A DNA stretch of 34,373 nucleotides from an uncultured Bacteroidia bacterium (GCA_902783365.1 CACZQL010000071.1:1-34373), one strand, 5' to 3'; counted from the first letter of the stretch, positions 9,354-17,658 are shown. Numbers and translations are program-made. The notes: generated from the letters alone by a model not told the origin.

Positions 9354-12278
9354 TCACACAGATTTTGGATTGGGGCGATAGGGCATCCGGGCCATCTTCT
9401 CCACTTCGAGGGAGGGCTGCCCGAATTCCTCGGCCACCTTGCCAAGCAGCAGATACACTCCGTCGCCTTGGAACGGCCAGCTTTTCAGAACGGGAGGGAA
9501 ATGCACCGTGTCGAACGCCTCGCCCTCGCAGTCGATAAAAGTGCCCAGCGCCATCAAATCGCCTTTGCAGGTGCGCACATACTTCACCGTCACCAGCTTG
9601 CCCAGCATCCGATAACGCTGTCCCACCCTTTGGAGCATCTGCGAGGCCATCAGCTCCCCCCGGAAACGGGTCTGCAACAGGTCGAACCAAGTCATCGTGA
9701 CAGGAAAGCCATACAGCTCCAGCTCATCGTAGGCGTCCTCCAAATGGTCGGTCTTGAAATCAGGAAACTCAAACCGCTGATTCTCAACTTTAAACAGTGT
9801 CTCCGATTGTTCCTTCCTGGCTTGGCCCTTGTTCAGATGGGCCTGCCAAAGGAGCTCTGCCTTGGTCTTCCCCGTGAAGCCAAAGGCACCTCCCCGAATG
9901 AGCAACACCATCTGTTCCATCGTGAACGACACCCTGGCGATGAAGTCCTCCAAACCTCGATACGGTCCCCTCGCCTCCCGTTCCCTGACAAGCCGCTCCA
10001 CAAAACCGCCGTCGACGCCTTGCAGATGCACGAATCCCATGAACACCGTCTTGCCTTCCAAGGAAGTGAGGTAGCGGCTCCGGTTGACGCAGGGCAGATG
10101 GATGGCGGCACCCATGCGCCGTGCCTCGTTCAAGTAAAACCAGGTTTGGTAATACCCTCCGAAGTTATTGATCACGGCCACCTGAAACTCGAGTGGGAAA
10201 TGGCTTTTCAGGTAGAGGCTCTGGTAGCTCTCCACCGCATACGAAGCCGAATGGGCCTTGGAAAACGAATAGCCCGAAAACGACTCGATCTGCCTCCACA
10301 GCTCCTGCACCAAGGCATCGGGATAACCCTTTGCCTTGCAGTGGTCGAAAAAACGTTTTGTCACCTCCTCAAAGTCGGACTTGTCGCGCATCTTATGGCC
10401 CATCATACGGCGCAGCACGTCCGCATCGGCAAGGTCCAACCCGGCGAAATAATGCCCCACTTTGAGCACATCCTCCTGATAGACCAACACACCGTAGGTC
10501 TCGGAAAGCAGCTCCTTCAGCAACGGATGCTTGTAATCGACGGTTTCGGGATGATGAAATCGTTGGATGTACTCGCGCATCATGCCCGACCTAGCCACTC
10601 CGGGCCGGATGATGGAGCTGGCCGCCACCAAGGTGGTGTAATCGGAACAGCGCAGCTTGCGCAGCAGTCCCCGCATCGCCGGGCTCTCGATATAGAAACA
10701 GCCGCAGGTCTCGGCTTTGAGCAGTTGCTGCCGCACCAAGGGGTCCTCTTTGAATTTTCCCACTTGGTGAATATCGATAATGATACCACGTTGTTGCTGT
10801 ATCATTTCAACGGATTCACGGATATGGGCGATGCCTCGTTGGCTGAGGATATCGAGTTTTTCAAAACCCATTTTCTCTGCCGTGTACATGTCGAACTGGG
10901 TGGTTGGAAAGCCTTTTGGCGGCAGGTCGAGGGCGGCGAAGCAGGTGACGGGGAGTTCGGTAATCAGCACGCCACCGGCATGGATGGAGCGTTGGCAGGG
11001 CAGGTCGTGGATGCGTTCCGCAATGCCGAGGAGATGTCGGCCCAGCTCGCTTTGTTGGGCGAAGGCTTCCGGGTGGCGTACCATCTGGTCGATTTCCCCT
11101 TTGGGGAGCCCATGCACTTTGCCCAGCTCGCGGAGCACCGAGCGGTCCTGAAACGTCACCTTGGCACCCAACAAGGCGGTATGCTCGCGGCCATGCCGTT
11201 TGAAGATGTAGTCGATCACGGAGTCGCGTTCCTTCCATGAAAAGTCGAGGTCGAAGTCGGGGGCACTGGTGCGCTTGGGGTTCAGGAACCTTTCAAAATA
11301 TAAGTCCAGCTCTATAGGGTCCACATCGGTGATTTTCAAACAATAGGCCACCACGCTGTTGGCGCCGCTGCCCCGTCCCACATGGTAATAACCTTGTGCC
11401 ATCGAGTAGCGGACGATATCCCAAGCGATGAGGAAATAGGCGCAGAAGTTCATCCGTTCGATGATGTCGAGTTCCTTCTCGATACGCCGGTAGGCCTCCT
11501 TGTTGGTCTGTCCATAGCGGTAGCACATCCCGTCGAAGGCCAGTTTGCGGAGCAGTTCCCGGTCGTCATAGACGTTACCGGTGAAGGTGCGTTTGTTTTT
11601 CACCGTCCGGTCGAGGTCGAACTCGCAGGCATCGAGCAGCTTTCCGGCGTTGTCGAGGAGTTGGGGATAGAGTGCGAAGGCGGCTTTGACCCTTTCGGGG
11701 GGCAGCAGGAGCTCGTCGGGTGCGGCGCAGGAGCGGGGGTCGAGGCGCGAGAGCAGTACGTTGTCGTCGATGGCTCGCAAGTTCTGGTGGATGCCATAGT
11801 CGTCGGCGGTGCCGAAGGTGACGGGTTGCAGGGCCACCATCTTGTCGAGCGAGGGGCAGGCGAACAGCTTGGTGAGCTGGGAGAAACGCACGCCGAGAAA
11901 CGCATCTTCTCTCAGTTGTGCTGGTTTACGTTTCCCGAAGGGATAAATCACGAAGACCTGCTCCCAATCGGGTGCTGTTTCGGGATAAGGTTGTTTGGTG
12001 AGGTTGTGTTGTGTCAGAAACTCGTTCAGCTCCCGATACCCTTGGTTGTTTTTGGCGATGGCTGTATAAAGCAGCTCATGTCCGTTGCGGACCTCCACCC
12101 CCACGACAGGCCTGGCACCCTGTTTTTGGCAGGCGAAGGCGAAGTCGGGCACGCCCATGGTCGTGTTGATGTCGGTCAACACCAGCACAACATGTCCCAA
12201 ATCCGAAGCCCTTTCCACGAGGGTCTCGACGGACATCGTGCCGTAGCACAGGCTATTATATGAATGGAGGGAAAGCAT
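9354..12278 (-). CDS. dnaE: Error-prone DnaE-type DNA polymerase III alpha subunit (ImuC/DnaE2-like)
   Basis: With the ATG at 12278 this is a 974-residue C-family DNA polymerase, shorter than the roughly 1160 residues of replicative DnaE. Visible parts are an N-terminal PHP domain, a palm with GRGSGANSVVAYC and the catalytic aspartate motif PDFDLDF (D341, D343, D345), the finger motif GYSFSKAHSASYAV, a helix-hairpin-helix-like stretch and a C-terminal OB-like region. The PHP start reads HSYNSL where active PHP domains have HxH, so a metal ligand is missing and proofreading is doubtful. Together with dinB and an S24 repressor next door, this indicates a translesion/mutagenesis polymerase rather than the replicative one. 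The frame stays open upstream through the 7-bp repeats, but that stretch is low-complexity and I reject it as coding. There are 355 bases of repeats between dinB and this gene. Confidence 0.9.
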   Translation of the reverse strand: MLSLHSYNSLCYGTMSVETLVERASDLGHVVLVLTDINTTMGVPDFAFACQKQGARPVVGVEVRNGHELLYTAIAKNNQGYRELNEFLTQHNLTKQPYPETAPDWEQVFVIYPFGKRKPAQLREDAFLGVRFSQLTKLFACPSLDKMVALQPVTFGTADDYGIHQNLRAIDDNVLLSRLDPRSCAAPDELLLPPERVKAAFALYPQLLDNAGKLLDACEFDLDRTVKNKRTFTGNVYDDRELLRKLAFDGMCYRYGQTNKEAYRRIEKELDIIERMNFCAYFLIAWDIVRYSMAQGYYHVGRGSGANSVVAYCLKITDVDPIELDLYFERFLNPKRTSAPDFDLDFSWKERDSVIDYIFKRHGREHTALLGAKVTFQDRSVLRELGKVHGLPKGEIDQMVRHPEAFAQQSELGRHLLGIAERIHDLPCQRSIHAGGVLITELPVTCFAALDLPPKGFPTTQFDMYTAEKMGFEKLDILSQRGIAHIRESVEMIQQQRGIIIDIHQVGKFKEDPLVRQQLLKAETCGCFYIESPAMRGLLRKLRCSDYTTLVAASSIIRPGVARSGMMREYIQRFHHPETVDYKHPLLKELLSETYGVLVYQEDVLKVGHYFAGLDLADADVLRRMMGHKMRDKSDFEEVTKRFFDHCKAKGYPDALVQELWRQIESFSGYSFSKAHSASYAVESYQSLYLKSHFPLEFQVAVINNFGGYYQTWFYLNEARRMGAAIHLPCVNRSRYLTSLEGKTVFMGFVHLQGVDGGFVERLVREREARGPYRGLEDFIARVSFTMEQMVLLIRGGAFGFTGKTKAELLWQAHLNKGQARKEQSETLFKVENQRFEFPDFKTDHLEDAYDELELYGFPVTMTWFDLLQTRFRGELMASQMLQRVGQRYRMLGKLVTVKYVRTCKGDLMALGTFIDCEGEAFDTVHFPPVLKSWPFQGDGVYLLLGKVAEEFGQPSLEVEKMARMPYRPNPKSV

Positions 12279-12283
12279 GGTAA

Positions 12284-12444
12284 ACGGAAAACGGAGAACG
12301 GAAAACGGAAAACGGAAAACGGAGAACGGAAAACGGAAAACGGAGAACGGAAAACGGAGAACGGAGAACGGAAAACGGAGAACGGAAAACGGAGAACGGA
12401 GAACGGAAAACGGAGAACGGAGAACGGAAAACGGAGAACGGAAA
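12284..12444. repeat. Tandem array of 23 seven-base units upstream of dnaE
   Basis: Twenty-three uninterrupted 7-bp units, by my count 12 of ACGGAAA and 11 of ACGGAGA, with no indels. The array ends five bases before the dnaE ATG (minus strand), so the whole immediate 5' leader of dnaE is the polypyrimidine repeat TTTCCGT/TCTCCGT. It contains no stop codon in any minus-strand frame. The two unit types alternate irregularly, as expected from unequal exchange or slippage. With the next array it accounts for the 355 bases between dnaE and dinB. Confidence 0.97.
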
Positions 12445-12703
12445 TCACCCGTAGGGTGACAGATGATTAGAAAAACCGGTGATGTACAGGAATCACCCGT
12501 AGGGTGAAAGATGATTAGAAAACGGCGATGAACGGGAATCACCCGTAGGGTGACAGATGATTAGAAAAACCGGTGATGTACAGGAATCACCCGTAGGGTG
12601 AAAGATGATTAGAAAACCGGCGGTGAACGGGAATCACCCGGAGGGTGAAAGATGGTTAGAAACCAGCGGTGAACGGGAATCACCCGGAGGGTGAAAGATG
12701 GTT
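12443..12703. repeat. Six-copy array of a ~47-bp palindrome-containing repeat
   Basis: Six copies start at about 12443, 12491, 12537, 12585, 12632 and 12678 (46-48 bp spacing). Each contains a CACCC-3-GGGTG hairpin (CACCCGTAGGGTG or CACCCGGAGGGTG) followed by GA(A/C)AGATG(A/G)TTA. Copies 1+2 and 3+4 are near-identical 94-bp dimers (odd copies share GTGATGTACAGG, even copies share GATGAACGGG), so the array grew by dimer duplication. Copies 5 and 6 enter the 3' end of dinB. There are no unique spacers, so this is not CRISPR. The same element occurs at 28511-28583. Confidence 0.95.
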
Positions 12704-13845
12704 GTGGAACGATGAATGGCGTTTTCCCCGAACCTCAATTTGATCTTGTCCAAAGCGGCGTAGAGCTGTGTGAGCTCCGCTTGGTCGTCGAAGAGGGTGA
12801 GCTGCGGGGCTCCGTTCACGAGGTCGCTGAGGCGCACCCCGATGAGGCGGATCATCATGCGCCGGTTATAGAGCCGGTCGAAGATGCCGTTGACGGTTTG
12901 TTGGATCAGGTGGTCGAAGGCGGTGTAGGGGATGCGTTGCTGCCTATCGTGCGTGTCGAAGTTGGCATAGCGAATCTTCACCGTCACGCAGCCTGTCAGC
13001 TTGCCTTGGGTGCGCAGGTCGAACCCGAGGCTCTCAACCATCCTCGACAGGCATTGTCGGATCGTTGCCACATCGATGGTATCCTGCTCGAAGGTGCGCT
13101 CCTTGCTGATCGACTTTCGTTCCTGGTAGGGACACACGGGGGAATTATCTTGGCCGTTTGCCTTTTTCCATATCACGAGGCCCGGCTTGCCGAAGGTCTG
13201 CTCGAGGGCCATGGGCGGCAGGTGTCGCAAGGTGCCGATGGTCTCCACCCCCATCGAGCGGAGCAGCAGGCAGGTCTTCTCCCCCACCATGGGGATTTTG
13301 CGCACCGGCAACGGGTCGAGGAAGTCATTAATATAAGGTATTGGCACCTGAAGTTCCCCATTAGGCTTGGCCTGGCCCGTGGCGATCTTGGCCACTGTCT
13401 TGTTTTCCGAGAGGCCGAACGAGATGGGCAGTCCCGTCTCGCGGATGATGCGATGCCGCAGTTCGTGCGACCACAGCCGGCAGTCGTGGAAACGGTCCAT
13501 CCCTGTCAGGTCGAGGTAATGCTCGTCGATCGACATCTTTTCATACACGGGTGCGCTGTCGGCAATGACCTCCGTCACCAAACGTGAGTAACGGCTGTAG
13601 AGCTCCATGTCGCCCCGGATGAACACTGCCTGGGAGCAGAGTTGCCGCGCCAGACGCATAGGCATCGCCGAATGCACCCCAAACTTCCGCGCCTCGTAGC
13701 TGCACGTCGAGACCACCCCCCGGTCCGACATCCCGCCCACGATGACCGGTTTCCCGTCCAACGAGGGGTTCATCAAGCGCTCCACCGACACGAAAAACGT
13801 GTCCAAGTCCAAATGCAAAATTTTTCTTTCCATCTTTTTTTTCAT
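12634..13845 (-). CDS. dinB: Y-family DNA polymerase IV (DinB)
   Basis: This 403-residue protein is a Y-family translesion polymerase. The N-terminal palm shows HLDLDTFFVSVE (D13 metal ligand, aromatic steric-gate region at 17-18) and the second catalytic pair in SIDEHYLDLTG (D107, E108). GLSENKTVAKIATGQAKPNG and a helix-hairpin-helix region (PMVGEKTCLLLRSMGVETIG) follow, then the little-finger domain to about residue 380. The ATG at 13845 (MKKKMERK) or the in-frame ATG at 13833 (MERK) could be used; the second matches the usual family start. The last roughly 22 codons, from about TTIFHPPGD onward, and the stop lie inside the 47-bp repeat array, so the native C-terminus has been replaced or extended. 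No beta-clamp motif is evident in the tail. The gene is divergent from the S24 repressor and upstream of dnaE. Confidence 0.93.
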   Translation of the reverse strand: MKKKMERKILHLDLDTFFVSVERLMNPSLDGKPVIVGGMSDRGVVSTCSYEARKFGVHSAMPMRLARQLCSQAVFIRGDMELYSRYSRLVTEVIADSAPVYEKMSIDEHYLDLTGMDRFHDCRLWSHELRHRIIRETGLPISFGLSENKTVAKIATGQAKPNGELQVPIPYINDFLDPLPVRKIPMVGEKTCLLLRSMGVETIGTLRHLPPMALEQTFGKPGLVIWKKANGQDNSPVCPYQERKSISKERTFEQDTIDVATIRQCLSRMVESLGFDLRTQGKLTGCVTVKIRYANFDTHDRQQRIPYTAFDHLIQQTVNGIFDRLYNRRMMIRLIGVRLSDLVNGAPQLTLFDDQAELTQLYAALDKIKLRFGENAIHRSTTIFHPPGDSRSPLVSNHLSPSG

Positions 13846-13852
13846 TTTTTTC

Positions 13853-13881
13853 TTGACATGTCCGAATTTTTTGTAATTTTG
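13853..13881 (+). promoter_or_regulatory. Promoter of the S24 repressor gene with embedded palindrome
   Basis: TTG (13853-13855) and TAATTTTG (13874-13881, exact TAnnTTTG) are 18 bases apart, the normal spacing for the Bacteroidota housekeeping sigma factor. The palindrome GACATGTC (13855-13862) overlaps the -33 box and lies close to the dinB start on the other strand. It is well placed to act as an operator for the neighbouring repressor on both divergent genes. The operator role is inferred; the promoter match is direct. Confidence 0.6.
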
Positions 13882-13984
13882 ACGAGTTTTTAATCAAAAT
13901 CAACGACGTAAATTTAATCATATTTTTTTAATCCGCCACAAAAAAATTCTTACTTCTTTCTTCTTCCTTCTAAATTCTTAAAAA

Positions 13985-14794
13985 ATGTATTTCAATTCAA
14001 ACATAAAATTTTTGCGCAAGCATCGGGGCCGCACCCAAGATGATGTGGCTTTCTCGCTGAATATGAAGCGATCCACCCTCAGTGGCTACGAGAACGGGGT
14101 GGCCGAGCCCAACATTGAGGCTTTGGTAGCCTTTTCAAAATATTTCAACATTGCTATTGACACTTTGGTGAAAGTCGATCTCAGCACCTTCAGCGAGGGG
14201 CAGCTCTCGCAGCTGGAGCGGGGGTTCGACGCCCATCTGAAGGGGGGCAACCTGCGGGTGTTGGCCACCACGGTATCACCCGACAACTACGACAACATCG
14301 AGTTGGTGACCGAGAAGGCCAAGGCGGGGTATGCCACCGGCTTTGCCGACCCCGAGTATATCAAGGTGTTGCCCACCTTCTCGATGCCTTTCCTTTCCCG
14401 GGAGCGCAAGTACCGCACTTTCCAGATCAGTGGCGACTCGATGTTGCCCATCCCCGACGGTTCCTACGTCACCGGTGAGTACGTCCTCGACTGGACGTAC
14501 ATCCGCAACGGGCAGCCTTACATCATCCTCACCCAGGACGACGGCATCGTGTTCAAGATTGCCGAGAACAAAATCGAGGACGAGGGCAAGCTCACCTTGA
14601 GCTCGCTCAACCCACTCTACCACCCTTACGACCTGGCTGCCTCCGACATCAAGGAGGTGTGGAAGTTTGTGCATTACATCAGTGCCCAGATGCCCGAGCG
14701 GCAGGAGAACCGTCTCCGCGAGGAGGAGTTGGTCCGCACGGTGCGGGAGCTACAGCAAAAAGTCGAGGAGATCCAGCTCAAACTTAACCTATAA
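13985..14794 (+). CDS. HTH-XRE / S24 peptidase repressor (LexA- or CI-like)
   Basis: This 269-residue protein has an N-terminal helix-turn-helix of XRE type (about residues 8-62, with RGRTQDDVAFSLNMKRSTLS) and a C-terminal S24 self-cleaving domain. The nucleophile is S152 in GDSMLP and the general base is most likely K191 in IVFKIAE. An Ala-Gly pair at 114-115 (KAKAGYATG) is the likely autocleavage site, as in LexA and CI. A charged heptad-like helix at 235-269 could form a coiled coil. It is divergent from dinB and dnaE, so it probably represses the mutagenesis genes and itself until RecA filaments trigger cleavage. It is longer than classical LexA and has an XRE rather than a winged-helix DNA-binding domain, so I do not call it LexA. 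Confidence 0.88.
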   Translation: MYFNSNIKFLRKHRGRTQDDVAFSLNMKRSTLSGYENGVAEPNIEALVAFSKYFNIAIDTLVKVDLSTFSEGQLSQLERGFDAHLKGGNLRVLATTVSPDNYDNIELVTEKAKAGYATGFADPEYIKVLPTFSMPFLSRERKYRTFQISGDSMLPIPDGSYVTGEYVLDWTYIRNGQPYIILTQDDGIVFKIAENKIEDEGKLTLSSLNPLYHPYDLAASDIKEVWKFVHYISAQMPERQENRLREEELVRTVRELQQKVEEIQLKLNL

Positions 14795-14837
14795 GTCCCA
14801 CTCCGCACCGACAGCTTTTCCATTTTCGTCTTCAGCC

Positions 14838-14936
14838 GGACGCTGAAAGCGTCCCCGCTCAGTAACCGCAGCGTCCGCAGGACCTGCGGTGCCCCCCCAA
14901 AAAAACCTGACGACGCACCTGTGGCGGTGCCTGCGG
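14838..14936. repeat. GC-rich hairpin cluster in an AT-rich intergenic region
   Basis: Downstream of the repressor gene are several short inverted repeats: GGACGC-TGAAA-GCGTCC (14838-14854), CCGCAG-GAC-CTGCGG shortly after (about 14875-14889), and GCACC-TGTGGC-GGTGC (about 14917-14932). The motif GCGGTGCC recurs. No T-run follows the first hairpin, so they look more like REP-type palindromes than one intrinsic terminator. They lie between the repressor stop and the hexosaminidase promoter. Confidence 0.6.
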
Positions 14937-14986
14937 TGCCCTAGCATGACAGTAAAAAAAATGTGAAATCGAAAAAGAATAAAGAC

Positions 14987-14994
14987 TACCTTTG
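14987..14994 (+). promoter_or_regulatory. Bacteroidota -7 element for the hexosaminidase gene
   Basis: TACCTTTG is an exact TAnnTTTG match 24 bases before the ATG at 15019, implying a short untranslated leader. No convincing -33 TTG box is seen at the expected distance. Confidence 0.55.
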
Positions 14995-15018
14995 AGGCTC
15001 CAAACAAAGCTTTGCATC

Positions 15019-17565
15019 ATGAGTCCAAAACGACTACTCCTCTGCCTTGCCTTAACCGTCAGTGTATCCTGCTGGGCGCAAAACACCCATATCCTCCCCA
15101 CCCCACAACAAGTGAAATGGGAGGAAGGGTATTTCATCTGGAATGAAAAACGCATCGAAATCAAACTGGTGGCGCACCTTGATGTACCTCGAAACGAAGA
15201 CCAAGCCTACCGACTGACCATCACCCCGAAAAAGGTATTGATGGAAGCCACCTCGGAGACCGGACTCTTTTACGCCGAGCAGAGCCTGAAGCAGCTGCAC
15301 CGCTATGCCACACTCACCGAGAATGGCGAGGCCCTCCCCTGCATGACCCTCCTCGACTGGCCCGACTTCAAACTCCGTGGCTGGCAGGACGACATCAGCC
15401 GGGGTCCCATCGTCACCATGGAGTACCTGAAACAGCTGATTCCACAGCTGGCCGAATGCAAAGTCAACGCCTTCTCGCTCTACACCGAACACACCTTCCG
15501 CACCCAAAGCCATCCCGACATCGCCCCCGCCGACGCCTTCACCGCCGAGGAAATCAAGGAGTTGGACGCTTTCTGCAAACAATATCACATCGAGCTCATC
15601 GGCAACCAACAGTGCTTCGCCCACTTCGAGGAAATTCTCAAGAACCCCTTCTACGAACCCCTCGCCGACGCCCCCGACAACCTCAACCCAGGCCTCGAAG
15701 CCACCTACGAGTTGCTGGACGACCTGATCCGCGAGGAAACCGAAGCCTATTCCTCCCCGCTATTTAACATCAACTGCGACGAAACGGAGAGCCTTGGCAG
15801 CGGCAAAGCGAAGGCCTATGTGGATTCCGTGGGAAGCACCACCGCCTATTACCGGCACCTCAACCGCGTGAACGACATCGTGAAACGCCACGGCAAACGT
15901 GCCATGATGTGGGGCGACATCGCCGACCAGCACCCCGAGATTCTCCAGAACCTCGACAAGGACCTCATCCTGCTCGCCTGGAGCTACGCGGGCCGCGACA
16001 GCTATGACGAATTCCTGCAACCCTACCTGGCATCCGGCCACGAGTTCATCGTCTGTCCCGGCGTCAGCCTCTCGTCGAGGGTATGGCCTTACCAAACCGA
16101 CTATGCCTCCAACATCCCCCACCTCTGCCGCGACGGCTTCCGCAAAGGAGCCTTCGGCGTGCTGAACACCTGCTGGGACGACTTTGGCGAGTCGCTCATC
16201 AACAGCGCCCTCTACGGCCTCGCTCTCGGCGCCGAGATGAGCTGGAACCCTCTCAAAAACACAGAAATAACAAAAGCCGATCACGAAGAAAAACAACGTG
16301 AGATCCCCAAAAATTTCTCTATTCATTTTCTCGGTGACCCCGATCCCGTTGCCCCCATCTGTCAAGCCCTGGACGCCGTCGCCCGCCTATCCGAGCTCAA
16401 CGACATCGGAAGGTTCAGCGTGATGTGGGAACCCATGACGCCTTTCTATCCATCCCAAGTCGGCGACAGCATGAATGCCTTTTACCAAAGCCTACTGGAT
16501 GAGGAACTGCACTACGGTTCGCACCAACTCGGCACCGAGTACTTCCTGCGTCGCTACAGACCCAATGTCCAAAGGAACGCCGGCATCATCGACAACGCCC
16601 TCTATGCCCTCCATCGTATCGAATGGTGCCTCCGCCGAAACATTGCGCGATGCCAACTTCACAAGACTTTACTGAATCCCTCCCAAGCGAACATACAGGA
16701 ATCCAAACGTCAGATAGACAGCCTTTTGAAAAACTTGCATCAGCTGAAATGCGAATATATCAAAGTATGGGAGCAAGAAAGCAGACCCTGTTGGCTGGAA
16801 GTCAACATGAACAAATACGATGCGGTTGTGAGGGAACTGCGCGCCCTGCCCTACCTGCCTTTCATCGACGCCGGAGCCGATGAGGACGGCAAGGTGGTGG
16901 TGACCCTACGCACCGTCTATGGCGACCAGCCCATCCATTACACCCTCGACGGCAAGGAAGTCACCCCGAGCGACCCCGTTTACGGACATCCCCTCACCCT
17001 TGAGCACTCCTGCCTGGTCAAGGCATGTTGCTTCGACGAGCGAGGACGCGCCGTCAATGCCGAGCGCTATTTCGTCTATCACAAAGGCATGGGGAAGCTG
17101 AAAGCCCTGAACAGCGTCCCTGGCAACTACCGGCCCGAATACTCCGGAGGCGGTAACAACGCCCTGATTGACGGACACTTGGGAGGCGACGATTACAAGG
17201 ATGGCCATTGGCAAGGCTTTTACGGGGTGGATGCCGACGTGGAGCTGGATTTCAAAAAACCAGAGACTCTCCACGAGATCCAGATCGGCTTCTTGGTGAA
17301 CGCCCACGACTGGATCCTTCGGCCCAATGAAGTGGCGGTGTATGTCTCCGACAACGGCAAAGACTATCGGCTGCTGAAGCGGCATTTCCTCCAAACCGAG
17401 GTGGGGCATTCAGGCAACTTCACGTTCAGGGAATCCATTTTTATGGAAAAATTGGCAACTCGATACCTTCGCATCGTGGTGAAGAACCCTGGGAAGATCC
17501 CGGAGGGACTGCCTGGATACGGCTATGACTCTTGGATTTTCATGGATGAGATGATGGTTCAATAA
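15019..17565 (+). CDS. Secreted GH20-type beta-N-acetylhexosaminidase
   Basis: I place the start at the ATG at 15019; it opens a Sec signal peptide (MSPKRLLLCLALTVSVSCWAQ) and follows a promoter. The 848-residue protein has the GH20 plan. An N-terminal hexosaminidase-like domain (about 25-115) precedes a TIM barrel (about 118-420, with DFKLRGWQDDISRG and SLYTEHTF). The acid/base pair is probably D254-E255 in NINCDETESLG, where GH20 enzymes usually have HxGGDE. Later there is a helical region, a chitobiase-type Fn3-like domain (about 630-690, IHYTLDGKEVTPSDPVYG) and a C-terminal F5/8C or CBM32-like domain (about 710-845). It should release terminal GlcNAc or GalNAc from glycans in the periplasm or outside. 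No T9SS sorting domain or lipobox is present. A terminator follows, so it is monocistronic. Lack of the canonical HxGGDE motif leaves activity and substrate uncertain. Confidence 0.82.
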   Translation: MSPKRLLLCLALTVSVSCWAQNTHILPTPQQVKWEEGYFIWNEKRIEIKLVAHLDVPRNEDQAYRLTITPKKVLMEATSETGLFYAEQSLKQLHRYATLTENGEALPCMTLLDWPDFKLRGWQDDISRGPIVTMEYLKQLIPQLAECKVNAFSLYTEHTFRTQSHPDIAPADAFTAEEIKELDAFCKQYHIELIGNQQCFAHFEEILKNPFYEPLADAPDNLNPGLEATYELLDDLIREETEAYSSPLFNINCDETESLGSGKAKAYVDSVGSTTAYYRHLNRVNDIVKRHGKRAMMWGDIADQHPEILQNLDKDLILLAWSYAGRDSYDEFLQPYLASGHEFIVCPGVSLSSRVWPYQTDYASNIPHLCRDGFRKGAFGVLNTCWDDFGESLINSALYGLALGAEMSWNPLKNTEITKADHEEKQREIPKNFSIHFLGDPDPVAPICQALDAVARLSELNDIGRFSVMWEPMTPFYPSQVGDSMNAFYQSLLDEELHYGSHQLGTEYFLRRYRPNVQRNAGIIDNALYALHRIEWCLRRNIARCQLHKTLLNPSQANIQESKRQIDSLLKNLHQLKCEYIKVWEQESRPCWLEVNMNKYDAVVRELRALPYLPFIDAGADEDGKVVVTLRTVYGDQPIHYTLDGKEVTPSDPVYGHPLTLEHSCLVKACCFDERGRAVNAERYFVYHKGMGKLKALNSVPGNYRPEYSGGGNNALIDGHLGGDDYKDGHWQGFYGVDADVELDFKKPETLHEIQIGFLVNAHDWILRPNEVAVYVSDNGKDYRLLKRHFLQTEVGHSGNFTFRESIFMEKLATRYLRIVVKNPGKIPEGLPGYGYDSWIFMDEMMVQ

Positions 17566-17596
17566 GGGAAGCTATTAATTAAATAAGGTGTAACTT

Positions 17597-17635
17597 GTGG
17601 AAAAATAGGAATATGACAATTTTTCCACTTTTTTT
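17597..17635 (+). terminator. Rho-independent terminator after the hexosaminidase
   Basis: GTGGAAAAAT (17597-17606) pairs with ATTTTTCCAC (17619-17628) around a 12-base loop, and a run of seven Ts follows directly. It lies 32 bases after the stop codon. Confidence 0.85.
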
Positions 17636-17658
17636 ATTTCATTTTTTTAAAAAAAAGC

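Noticed and set aside
9468-11240. Plus-strand 590-residue open frame opposite dnaE
   Set aside because: The minus strand encodes clear catalytic polymerase motifs here; the antisense frame results from biased third positions.
12279-12542. N-terminal extension of the DnaE protein through the repeats (88 extra codons)
   Set aside because: The frame is open only because the heptamers contain no stop codons. The extension is low-complexity FSVLRFPFSVF-type sequence, and a PHP-domain start at 12278 is natural.
12284-12703. CRISPR array
   Set aside because: The repeats are contiguous, with no unique spacers of constant length, and no cas genes are nearby.
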